40,460 bases of DNA from Candidatus Shapirobacteria bacterium CG_4_10_14_0_8_um_filter_39_15 (lineage in GTDB: Bacteria > Patescibacteriota > Microgenomatia > UM-FILTER-39-15), in NCBI GenBank assembly GCA_002784465.1, contig PFLE01000003.1, forward strand, positions 1 through 40,460. The letters are read 5' to 3'. Position numbers and translations under genes: made by a program. The first letter of the stretch is position 1. Each line of letters begins with the position of its first letter. Below, one piece after another: positions 31,217 through 38,162 of this stretch. The notes under the pieces were generated by a model that saw only the letters and a list, made by a program, of their open reading frames with translations, did no database searches and was not told where the DNA came from.

Positions 31217-32191
31217 ATGCGTCGCATTGGTAGTTTGGTGTTTGGGATCGCGTTGTTCTTGCTCGGATACGTGTTCGGGCAAGATGTTCGGATTCAGCCG
31301 GCTCAAGCCGGTGCAGCCGTCACCTGGCAGAAATCTGGTTACTGCCAGTTCTTTGGTCCCGATGGACAGGTTACAATCTGTCCGGAAGGATCCGGAGTTT
31401 TTAAGGTAACTTCGAACGTCACCCAGACGGTGACATTTTCGGGAGTTACCTATCGGTGTCTTGGTCGTACCGCCCAGCCGGGGACTCAGTGTTTTGAGAA
31501 TCCACAGGGTTGGGGCGTTACGGTTCTAGCGACAAAGGCCGGCGGTTACTTTACTCCGCCCGGTCCAAATGGTGAGTGCCAGTTTGGCCAGATAGACACC
31601 AAAAATGTCTGGCAGACATGGCAGGTCGAGTGTCCAATTGCGACACCCACCCAAACTGCAACGGCCACAGTTACGAATACCCCGATCAATACCGTAACAA
31701 AAACCGCAACACCAACCTCTACCACCGCTCCGGCAACGGAAACTCCTACGGAGATTCCGTCAGCCACGCCGACCCCCACCAGTTCGGCAACGATTACGGC
31801 GATCCCGACCGAGACAGTTACCGGCACACCGCCAGCAACTGAAACCCGGACAGCGACCGCCACCCCAACGCAGATCACGATCGCAACCGCGACCCAAACC
31901 TTCACAAAAACCCCAACCCCCTTGGTTACGGAGTCCCCAACTCCAAAGCCGACCAATAGTCCGACGCCGGAATTGCCAACGGCAACTTCGACGATAGTAC
32001 CGCCAACGGAAACACCGCCGCCAACTGCGACGGTTATTCCGCCCACACCGGCAATCGAATTGCCAAAAGAATTACCCGCTAGCGGAACTGGCACTCCTTT
32101 AGGAGGAATCAGTTTTCCGCTCGGTATAGCAGGACTTTTTCTCACCAGCCTTGGACTGGGATTGAGAAAATGGATGCATTTTGAAACTTAG
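31217..32191 (+). CDS. Surface protein 3 with Thr/Pro linker and LPASG sorting-like signal
   Basis: From ATG 31217 the protein has 324 residues. A signal peptide (IGSLVFGIALFLLGYVFG...AQAG) is followed by a Cys-containing domain (about 30-150: SGYCQFFGPDGQVTICPEG...YRCLGRTAQPGTQCFENPQGW). A long Thr/Pro linker (PTQTATATVTNTPINTVTKT...) leads to the end ELPASGTGTPLGGISFPLGIAGLFLTSLGLGLRKW. LPASG plus a hydrophobic helix plus a basic tail has the layout of a sortase substrate. No sortase gene lies in this window. The N-terminal domain is not recognised. Strong promoter, structured leader and GGAGG suggest high expression. Confidence 0.78.
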   Translation: MRRIGSLVFGIALFLLGYVFGQDVRIQPAQAGAAVTWQKSGYCQFFGPDGQVTICPEGSGVFKVTSNVTQTVTFSGVTYRCLGRTAQPGTQCFENPQGWGVTVLATKAGGYFTPPGPNGECQFGQIDTKNVWQTWQVECPIATPTQTATATVTNTPINTVTKTATPTSTTAPATETPTEIPSATPTPTSSATITAIPTETVTGTPPATETRTATATPTQITIATATQTFTKTPTPLVTESPTPKPTNSPTPELPTATSTIVPPTETPPPTATVIPPTPAIELPKELPASGTGTPLGGISFPLGIAGLFLTSLGLGLRKWMHFET

Positions 32192-32194
32192 CAT

Positions 32195-32338
32195 GAGTTG
32201 ATTTTCAACTCACTTTTATCGGACTTCGAATACTTGAAGGAAATCGTTTGCAAAGGCGCAAACACATTTTCTTATGAGTATTTTGGAGTATCCGCGACGG
32301 GAAGATTTTTCTTTGACGATATTGTCAAAAATCTTCCC
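32195..32338 (+). terminator. Terminator hairpins after surface gene 3
   Basis: GAGTTGA-ttt-TCAACTC (32195-32211) follows the stop closely. A stronger stem GGGAAGATTTTT...GTCAAAAATCTTCCC (32299-32338) is followed by TTGTTCTTTGTTTT. The second is the likelier transcription terminator. The region otherwise holds no gene. Confidence 0.65.
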
Positions 32339-32395
32339 TTGTTCTTTGTTTTCATGCTGATCAAGGTTGAAGTATGATGCCAGAGATCAAGGTGT

Positions 32396-32403
32396 GATAA
32401 AAT
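32396..32403 (+). promoter_or_regulatory. -10 box of the next membrane-protein gene
   Basis: TGATAAAAT (TAAAAT 32398-32403) ends 6 nt before ATG 32410, the same leaderless spacing as elsewhere. Confidence 0.45.
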
Positions 32404-32409
32404 AAGAGA

Positions 32410-32865
32410 ATGAAATTCGATCCGAACTCCTTAATTTTATCTGCTTCCGAAATCATCGTTTCCATTACAAAATTTCCCTATACAAAATATATTATTCTTG
32501 TACTGGCAGCTTTTCTGCTGCTTTTTGTTTTTGGCAAGGAAAGACATTTGATTTTTCATTCTCATAAAAAAGGGGCGATTTTCGGCTTTATTTTTGGGGT
32601 GGCGCTAATGTTATTTTTAGATGCGGTGATGGTTTTAGGGGTAGCCGATCGAAACAAATTAAAAGAATTAGTTTTTGGTAAAGAACAAAAACAGGCGTTA
32701 GTGAGTGAAGTAATTTATTCCGGATTGAATAATTTGAATAATGTTTTGGGAGTATCAACTATAATTGCTCCAAAGAAGGCCAAAAATGCCGAAGAAGTAA
32801 TTCATTATTTTTTAAGTTTGCCGGACGAGGAAGCGCTAAAAGTGAAAAAAACTCTCTGTCAGTAA
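32410..32865 (+). CDS. Small membrane protein of unknown function
   Basis: The 151-residue protein has two membrane helices (YIILVLAAFLLLFVF, about 27-42; GAIFGFIFGVALMLFLDAVMVLGV, about 55-78) and a cytoplasmic-looking basic C-terminus (APKKAKNAEEVIHYFLSLPDEEALKVKKTLCQ). I do not recognise the family. It stands alone between a terminator and hairpin element copy E. Confidence 0.65.
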   Translation: MKFDPNSLILSASEIIVSITKFPYTKYIILVLAAFLLLFVFGKERHLIFHSHKKGAIFGFIFGVALMLFLDAVMVLGVADRNKLKELVFGKEQKQALVSEVIYSGLNNLNNVLGVSTIIAPKKAKNAEEVIHYFLSLPDEEALKVKKTLCQ

Positions 32866-32873
32866 AAAATGAA

Positions 32874-32993
32874 GAATATCAGTAGAACAGAATAACGGGA
32901 AAAGTAAAATCCGAGAACGGAATATCTAGTAAGTAAAGAACTGATTTCTGGTCTCTGATCTCTTGACCGGATATACTGTTTAACTGATATCCT
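32874..32993. repeat. Dispersed hairpin element, copy E
   Basis: The left arm GAATATCAGTAGAACAGAAT, AACGGGAAAAGTAAAATCCG, AGAACGG faces the right arm CTGATTTCTGGTCTCTGATC, TCTTGACCGGATATACTGTT, TAACTGATATCCT. The right end TGATATCCT is 6 nt before ATG 33000 of the second four-helix-bundle gene. Confidence 0.82.
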
Positions 32994-32999
32994 TAATAT

Positions 33000-33407
33000 A
33001 TGGGACAAAATACCTTACCAGTTAAACCGGGATTCGAAAACCTTCGTATCTGGAAAAAGGCTTATGAATTGATGTTAATTGTTCATCAAATTTGTAAATC
33101 TCTACCCCGTGATGAAAAGTATATAACTGGAGATTAAATAGAAAGATCGTCTTCTGCAGTGATTGATGCTATAGCAGAAGCGTATTCAAGCTACTATTTT
33201 AATGATAAAATAAAAATCCTTTATTCTGGTCGGAGAGAAGCAGGAGAAACCCAAAGTCACATCCGAAAGCTGGAAGGGAAAGGATATATTAATAATGAAA
33301 AGGCAAACGAAGTCATTTTGGAATACGAGGGTCTGATTAGGGGAATTAACGCGTTTATTAATGATCTTAAGAAACAACGGGAGAGTAAAAAAGATAAAGG
33401 AGTATAA
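33000..33407 (+). pseudogene. Second four-helix-bundle (S23-like) protein, in-frame stop
   Basis: ATG 33000 reads MGQNTLPVKPGFENLRIWKKAYELMLIVHQICKSLPRDEKYITGD, then TAA (33135-33137), then IERSSSAVIDAIAEAYSSYYFNDKIKILYSGRREAGETQSHIRKLEGKGYI in the same frame. Family members read DQIRRSS at this point, so CAA to TAA is the likely change. The four helices are otherwise complete (about 130 residues). The track ORF from 33159 is the downstream half. Hairpin elements lie immediately on both sides (32874-32993 and 33409-33461). The relation to the frameshifted family member at 4435 is clear, although the two are not close copies. Confidence 0.75.
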
Positions 33408-33408
33408 C

Positions 33409-33461
33409 TGTTTTCTGATCTCTGATTTCTTAACCTGATTTTACTGCTCAACCGATATACT
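33409..33461. repeat. Dispersed hairpin element, copy F (right arm only)
   Basis: TGTTTTCTGATCTCTGATTT, CTTAACCTGATTTTACTGCT, CAACCGATATACT matches the right arm of the other copies. Its end GATATACT (TATACT 33456-33461) lies 7 nt before ATG 33469 of prfB and is the best -10 candidate for it. Confidence 0.78.
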
Positions 33462-33468
33462 TATATAT

Positions 33469-34539
33469 ATGGATACTCCAACCACCATTGAAGATCTTGA
33501 TTCACGATTCCAAAATTGTTTGGAAAAATTAAACGTTGGAGAAAGGAATAGTCGAATCACGGAATTGGAGCAACAATCCAACCAACCTGATTTTTGGGAT
33601 GATAATCAAACCGCCTCTAAAGTGATGGAAGAATTGGGTGCCCTGCGCGGAGAAATTGAGAAAACGGAAAAACTTAAAAAGAGAATTGAGGATGCGAAAG
33701 TGATGGGAGAGTTGGGAATGTTGGGGGAGTTGGAAAAGGAAGAGAAAGAGATAGAGCAAGAGATAGAAAAATTTGAACTACAGACATTTCTCTCCGGACA
33801 ATATGACAAGTCTAACGTTATTTTGACAATCCGCGCCGGTCAGGGGGGAACCGAAGCCATGGATTGGGCGGAAATGCTTTTGCGGATGTATTTGCGATAT
33901 TGCGAGCGAAAAAATTGGAAAACGGACGTGGTTGATCAGACAAAAGGCGACGAGGCCGGTCTAAAAAGCGTGACGATCCAGATTATCGGGACTTATGCTT
34001 ATGGATATTTAAAGGGTGAAGCGGGAGTTCACCGTTTAGTCCGTCAGTCGCCCTTTAACGCTGATAAACTAAGACAAACTTCATTCGCGGAGGTGGAAGT
34101 TCTGCCGGAAATTGAGGAAACAACCGAAATTGAAATAAAGGATGATGATTTAGTCTGGGAATTTTTTAGAGCTTCGTCTCATGGCGGTCAAAATGTCCAA
34201 AAGGTTTCTACCGCCGTTCGTTTAACCCATAAACCAACCGGGATTATTGTCAACGCCCAATCGGAACGGTTTCAGGAGCAAAACCGGAAGATTGCTTTGA
34301 ATTTATTACGGGCAAAGTTATGGGTGCTTGATAAAGCCCGGGCACAAGAAGAAAAAGGATTAATCAAAGGTGAACATAAAACCACCGGTTGGGGGAATCA
34401 AATCCGTTCTTATGTTCTGCATCCTTATAAAATGGTAAAAGATTTAAGAACGGAGGTAGAAACATCTGATCCGGACAAAGTGCTTGATGGTGATATAGAT
34501 TTATTCATTGAATCAGAACTGAAAAGTATGGTATATTAA
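33469..34539 (+). CDS. prfB: Peptide chain release factor 2
   Basis: The 356-residue protein is RF2. The SPF tripeptide that reads UGA/UAA is in VRQSPFNADKLRQTSF (about 194-196), and the GGQ catalytic motif is in ASSHGGQNVQKVSTAVRLTH (about 239-241). The N-terminal helical domain has the low-complexity Glu/Lys coiled stretch near 60-100. The reading frame is continuous: the autoregulatory UGA frameshift found near codon 26 in many bacteria is absent. Its presence shows that UGA is a stop codon here. The start ATG 33469 is 7 nt after the -10-like end of a hairpin element. A small membrane protein and ftsEX follow on the same strand. Confidence 0.96.
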   Translation: MDTPTTIEDLDSRFQNCLEKLNVGERNSRITELEQQSNQPDFWDDNQTASKVMEELGALRGEIEKTEKLKKRIEDAKVMGELGMLGELEKEEKEIEQEIEKFELQTFLSGQYDKSNVILTIRAGQGGTEAMDWAEMLLRMYLRYCERKNWKTDVVDQTKGDEAGLKSVTIQIIGTYAYGYLKGEAGVHRLVRQSPFNADKLRQTSFAEVEVLPEIEETTEIEIKDDDLVWEFFRASSHGGQNVQKVSTAVRLTHKPTGIIVNAQSERFQEQNRKIALNLLRAKLWVLDKARAQEEKGLIKGEHKTTGWGNQIRSYVLHPYKMVKDLRTEVETSDPDKVLDGDIDLFIESELKSMVY

Positions 34540-34545
34540 GCAACA

Positions 34546-34580
34546 GGGGAGGTGAAAGCAAGTTTGACTTGCTGAATATG
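34546..34580 (+). promoter_or_regulatory. Shine-Dalgarno, hairpin and start codon arrangement
   Basis: GGGGAGGTGA (34546-34555) is an unusually strong ribosome-binding site but lies 24 nt from ATG 34578. A perfect 7-bp hairpin AGCAAGT-ttg-ACTTGCT (34558-34574) fills the gap, so folding would leave an effective spacing of about 7 nt. The alternative is the TTG at 34569 used in the ORF track. Confidence 0.5.
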
Positions 34581-35003
34581 GAAGAAGAAATAAAAATTGT
34601 TCAAAACATGCCCGAAGCGACCAAAAATAAAAATTTAATGATTCCTTTGGCGGCCGCGATAATTATTATTCTGTTGGGTGTGGCTACCGGTTATGGTTTG
34701 GTGGCCAAAAGCGGTTCCGCTGATACTTCTGGTACGGCGCAAAAAGGCCAGGAAGTTGGTTCCACAAATGAAAAAGTTTTTAAAGATACAGCCACCGGTA
34801 CTTTGGAAAAGGGCGGGATTGATGGGGAAGGAACGCATAAATTAATTCGTGAAGGCGGTCCATCGCAAACCGCATATTTAAATTCTTCGGTGATTGATCT
34901 TGATCAATACGTTGGGAAAAAAGTTCAGGTTTGGGGTGAGACCAATAAAGGTCAAAAAGCTTCCTGGTTAATGGATGTTGGTAAACTTAAGATTTTAGAA
35001 TAA
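34578..35003 (+). CDS. Single-pass membrane protein upstream of ftsE
   Basis: From ATG 34578 the protein has 141 residues. A short cytoplasmic stretch leads to one helix (LMIPLAAAIIIILLGVATGYGLVA, about 22-45), a Gly/Ser/Thr linker and an external domain of about 80 residues (KDTATGTLEKGGIDGEGTHKLIREGG...VIDLDQYVGKKVQVWGETN...GWLMDVGKLKIL type). The KKVQVWGET segment suggests a small OB-like beta-barrel. I do not recognise a named family. It lies between prfB and ftsE and is probably co-transcribed with the FtsEX genes, so a cell-envelope role is plausible but unproven. Confidence 0.7.
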   Translation: MEEEIKIVQNMPEATKNKNLMIPLAAAIIIILLGVATGYGLVAKSGSADTSGTAQKGQEVGSTNEKVFKDTATGTLEKGGIDGEGTHKLIREGGPSQTAYLNSSVIDLDQYVGKKVQVWGETNKGQKASWLMDVGKLKILE

Positions 35004-35015
35004 TTATCCTGTTTG

Positions 35016-35669
35016 ATGATTAAGTTTGAAAAAGTGACCAAGAAATTTGGGGAAATTACTGCCTTGGAAGAGGTTTCTTTTGCGGTTGCTCCCGGGGATT
35101 TTGTTTTTCTGACCGGTCCGTCCGGCGCCGGTAAATCCACGATTATAAAATTAATTCTTCATGAATATCTGCCTACTTCCGGAACGATTCAGGTTGACGG
35201 AATTAATGTTGAGAAAATGAAATCAAAAGAAATTATGGATTTGAGAAGAAAGGTCGGCGTGGTCTTTCAGGATTTTAAGTTACTAACCGACCGGACTTTA
35301 TTGGAAAATGTGATTCTGCCTTTAGAAGTTTTTGGCAATAATTCCAAAACGATTGGTGATAAAGTTAAAGAAGTTTTGGAGTTGGTCGGTTTAAGCGATC
35401 GGGGAAGTTTGTTCCCCGCCCAGCTGGCGGGCGGCGAACTCCAACGGGTCTGTATTGCCCGGGCAATGATCGGTAATCCGAAAATATTGCTTGCCGATGA
35501 ACCAACCGGAAATTTGGATATGGGCACGGCCTGGCAGATTATTAAAACCCTGAAAAAAATTAATAAATTAGGAACAACCGTTTTAATGGCAACACACAAT
35601 GTGGAAATTGTTAAATCTTTAAAAGAAAGAGTGATCGCTTTAGATAAAGGAAAATATGAGCCATCTTAA
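35016..35669 (+). CDS. ftsE: Cell-division ABC ATPase FtsE
   Basis: From ATG 35016 the protein has 217 residues. Walker A is TGPSGAGKST, the Q-loop is VVFQDFKLL, the signature is LAGGELQRVCIARAM, Walker B is ILLADEPTGNLD and the H-loop is ATHNVE. This is the standard FtsE size and pattern. With FtsX it forms a non-transporting ABC complex that switches on peptidoglycan hydrolases at the division site. The track start at 35013 is a TTG directly before the ATG. Its end overlaps ftsX by 14 bases. Confidence 0.95.
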   Translation: MIKFEKVTKKFGEITALEEVSFAVAPGDFVFLTGPSGAGKSTIIKLILHEYLPTSGTIQVDGINVEKMKSKEIMDLRRKVGVVFQDFKLLTDRTLLENVILPLEVFGNNSKTIGDKVKEVLELVGLSDRGSLFPAQLAGGELQRVCIARAMIGNPKILLADEPTGNLDMGTAWQIIKTLKKINKLGTTVLMATHNVEIVKSLKERVIALDKGKYEPS

Positions 35670-36522
35670 TACCGCCTTACAACATATCCGCCGGTCGCCT
35701 TACCAGGCTATTTATGCCATTCTTGTTATGACTTTGACCTTCTTTATTACTACCGTTTTTGTGATTGTTGCTTATGGTTCCGGAATCGTTCTTAATTGGT
35801 TCGAAACCCGGCCGCAAATCACCACTTTTTTCAAGGATGGCGTGGCGATGGATAAAATAACCGCATTAGAGGATCAACTGAAACAAACCGGGAAGATTCA
35901 GCAGATAAAATATATTTCCAAAGAAGAAGCTTTATCAATTTATAAAGATTGGACTAAAGGCGAACCGCTGCTCCAGGAAATGGTGACGGCTAATTTGCTG
36001 CCAGCCTCTTTGGAAATTTCTACTAATAATATTAACATGCTTCAGGAGGTGTCCGAGGTGTTAAAAAAAGATCCATCGGTTGACGAGGTAATTTTTCCGG
36101 CGGATATTGTTTCGTCTTTAACTTCTTTTACCTCGGCTTTAAGAAAAGTTGGTTTGGTTCTGATTTCCTTTGTCGGCTTGGTTTCCCTGCTGGAAATTCT
36201 CATTATAATTGGTATGAAAATTGCTTTTAAAAAAGAAGAAATTGAAATCTTGCGTTTGATCGGGGCGTCTTCCTGGTATGTTCGGCTGCCGTTTATTATT
36301 GAAGGAATAATTTATGCTGTCGGCGGGGCGGTTTTTGGTTGGCTACTAAGCTACATTTTAGTTTTATATTCGACGCCGTTTTTTGTCACCTATTTGACTG
36401 ATATTCCGCTTTTTCCGATTTCACCCGTAGTGATGTTTTCCATTTTGGGAATCATGATGTTAATTGGTTTGGTGATTGGCATCTTTGGCAGTCTGCTGGC
36501 GGTTAAAAGATACTTGCGCTGA
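35656..36522 (+). CDS. ftsX: Cell-division permease-like protein FtsX
   Basis: The 288-residue protein has four membrane helices: AIYAILVMTLTFFITTVFVIVAYG near 18-42, VGLVLISFVGLVSLLEILIIIGM, PFIIEGIIYAVGGAVFGWLLSYILVL and the C-terminal VMFSILGIMMLIGLVIGIFGSLL. An external domain lies between the first two (about 50-160). KKEEIEILRLIGAS is the FtsX coupling motif. It works with FtsE and activates the hydrolase encoded 7 bases downstream. Confidence 0.95.
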   Translation: MSHLNTALQHIRRSPYQAIYAILVMTLTFFITTVFVIVAYGSGIVLNWFETRPQITTFFKDGVAMDKITALEDQLKQTGKIQQIKYISKEEALSIYKDWTKGEPLLQEMVTANLLPASLEISTNNINMLQEVSEVLKKDPSVDEVIFPADIVSSLTSFTSALRKVGLVLISFVGLVSLLEILIIIGMKIAFKKEEIEILRLIGASSWYVRLPFIIEGIIYAVGGAVFGWLLSYILVLYSTPFFVTYLTDIPLFPISPVVMFSILGIMMLIGLVIGIFGSLLAVKRYLR

Positions 36523-36529
36523 TTAATCA

Positions 36530-37648
36530 ATGAAAAAAATTCTTCTTTTCCTTGTCTTGCTGGTTTTATTCTTAATTCCTTGCCGCGTATATTCACAAAG
36601 CGTCGGGGAATTACAGCAACAGATTGATGATTTGACCCAAAAGGTAACTGACTTGCAAAATCAAGGAAAAACTCTCGCTAGTCAAATTACCTATATGGAT
36701 AGCCAAATTAAACTAACCACTTTAAAAATTACCCAAACCCAAAGCCAAATTGACGATTTGACTTTAAAAATCGGCCGTTTGGAGGTTTCTTTGGACCAGA
36801 TGTCCGTAATTTTAAAAAGCCGGATTGCCGCAGCTTATGAGCAAGGTCAGCCAAATGTTTTGTCATTGTTCTTTTCTTCAAGTAAATTTGCCGATTTTTA
36901 TAACCGCTATAAATATTTGCGGGTGATTCAGATTAATGATAAAAAAATTCTCTATTCGATGGAGACGACCAGAACTAATTATGATGATCAAAAACAAGCG
37001 GTGGTGGCTTTAGAAACTAAATTACAATTGCAAAAAACGCAATTGGCGCAACAACAAACAGACAAAAAGAATTTATTAATTGTAACCAAAAATGACGAAA
37101 AGAAGTTTCAGGAATTATTAAAGAAAGCTTTAGCGGAGCTTGCAAGTTTAAAACGATTTAGTCAGGATAATCCCGGTGGTATTTTACCTCCTCAACAAAG
37201 TCCTGACGGTTGGTTTTATAGCCAAAGAGATGAAAGGTGGGCGAAGCAAATGATTGGCGGATCTACAGAAACAATCTACGACGTTGGCTGTTTAATTAGT
37301 GATATCGCCATGATTTCAACTTTTTATGGGGACAGGAGAACTCCTTCGGATATTGCGGCGGACTCATCGAATTTTTTCTCCAATACGGCCTATATGGTTA
37401 GTCCTTGGCCTTCACAAGCGGGAAAAACATACACCGAATTATTAAATATGGACGCGGTTGATCAGGAACTTTCCGCCGGTCATCCGGTAATTGTTCATTT
37501 GAACTTAGGCGGGGACGGTCATTTTATTGTTCTCAAACAAAAAGACGGCGATGATTATTTAATTCACGATCCTTGGTTCGGGTATGATAAAAAATTAAAA
37601 GATTTTTATAGTGTGGCCGTGATTGATAAACGGGTAGTTTATAAATAG
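36530..37648 (+). CDS. Secreted coiled-coil peptidoglycan hydrolase with C39-like domain
   Basis: The 372-residue protein has a signal peptide (ILLFLVLLVLFLIPCRVYS). A long two-part coiled coil (about 24-110 and 140-200: VGELQQQIDDLTQKVTDLQNQ...) resembles those of EnvC, PcsB and RipC, which dock on FtsX. A C-terminal papain-like domain (about 228-372) starts WFYSQRDERWAKQMIGG. The likely catalytic Cys is in YDVGCLISDIAMISTFYG (near 252) and the His in GDGHFIVLKQKDGDDYLIHDPW (near 331). This fits the peptidase C39-like group. Most known FtsEX partners use M23 or CHAP/NlpC domains, so the domain choice is notable. It should cut peptidoglycan cross-links during division. Confidence 0.86.
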   Translation: MKKILLFLVLLVLFLIPCRVYSQSVGELQQQIDDLTQKVTDLQNQGKTLASQITYMDSQIKLTTLKITQTQSQIDDLTLKIGRLEVSLDQMSVILKSRIAAAYEQGQPNVLSLFFSSSKFADFYNRYKYLRVIQINDKKILYSMETTRTNYDDQKQAVVALETKLQLQKTQLAQQQTDKKNLLIVTKNDEKKFQELLKKALAELASLKRFSQDNPGGILPPQQSPDGWFYSQRDERWAKQMIGGSTETIYDVGCLISDIAMISTFYGDRRTPSDIAADSSNFFSNTAYMVSPWPSQAGKTYTELLNMDAVDQELSAGHPVIVHLNLGGDGHFIVLKQKDGDDYLIHDPWFGYDKKLKDFYSVAVIDKRVVYK

Positions 37649-37654
37649 TTAGGT

Positions 37655-37682
37655 TGTTATCATGATTTAAATCATCAGAACA
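37655..37682. promoter_or_regulatory. 28-bp palindrome before the TrpR/YerC-like gene
   Basis: A perfect 14-bp core ATGATTTAAATCAT is flanked by TGTTATC and CAGAACA, whose outer four bases (TGTT/AACA) also pair. It ends 1 nt before ATG 37684. An identical copy lies at 38133-38160. It is a strong candidate operator for the regulator encoded directly downstream. Confidence 0.65.
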
Positions 37683-37683
37683 A

Positions 37684-38130
37684 ATGACACAAGTTTCTAA
37701 ATATCCAATATCCGATAAAGTTTACCAGAGAATCGTAGAAATTTTCTTTAAATCTCTGGCCCAAATGGGAACAGGAACGGAAGCTAAAGAATTTATTCGC
37801 GATTTTCTTAGTCCAACTGAGCGGGTAATGCTTGCCAAGCGTCTAACGGTGGCTTTTCTTCTGGAAAAAAATTACGATTTTAGAACAATTAGTCACGTTC
37901 TGCGAGTAAGTTTATCTACCGTGGCGAGAGTAAATTTGGCAAGGAAATACGGTACTTCGGGTTACAAAAGAGTGATCGAAAAGATATTACGAGAAGAAAA
38001 AGTTAAAGATTTCTTTTTAGAGATGACCGAGGGGTTAAGCGACGTTGCGGGTCAAGGAAGAATGGGGAGTGGTGGTTGGAGATATTTGAGTCAAGAAATA
38101 AAGAAAAAACGTAAAGAAAAACCATTTTAA
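37684..38130 (+). CDS. TrpR/YerC-family DNA-binding regulator
   Basis: The 148-residue protein has the all-helical TrpR-like fold. The N-terminal helices contain YQRIVEIFFKSLAQMGTGTEAKEFIRDFLSPTERVMLAKRLTVAFLLEKN. A helix-turn-helix FRTISHVLRVSLSTVARVNLARK follows. A basic C-terminal tail (RYLSQEIKKKRKEKPF) extends beyond the usual YerC/YecD length of about 100. The ligand is unknown. A 28-bp palindrome abuts its start and an identical one abuts the start of the next gene, so it probably represses itself and that gene. It does not overlap the hydrolase gene upstream. Confidence 0.82.
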   Translation: MTQVSKYPISDKVYQRIVEIFFKSLAQMGTGTEAKEFIRDFLSPTERVMLAKRLTVAFLLEKNYDFRTISHVLRVSLSTVARVNLARKYGTSGYKRVIEKILREEKVKDFFLEMTEGLSDVAGQGRMGSGGWRYLSQEIKKKRKEKPF

Positions 38131-38132
38131 TT

Positions 38133-38160
38133 TGTTATCATGATTTAAATCATCAGAACA
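38133..38160. promoter_or_regulatory. Second identical 28-bp palindrome, before the lamin-tail gene
   Basis: The same sequence as 37655-37682, with ATGATTTAAATCAT at its centre, ends 2 nt before ATG 38163. Sequence identity extends a few bases on either side (TTG before, AA after). Neither start has a Shine-Dalgarno sequence; the palindrome occupies that position. Confidence 0.65.
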
Positions 38161-38162
38161 AA

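Noticed and set aside
37655-37682. Intrinsic terminator of the hydrolase gene
   Set aside because: The palindrome is AT-rich, has no T run after it and abuts a start codon; an identical copy occurs before the next gene.
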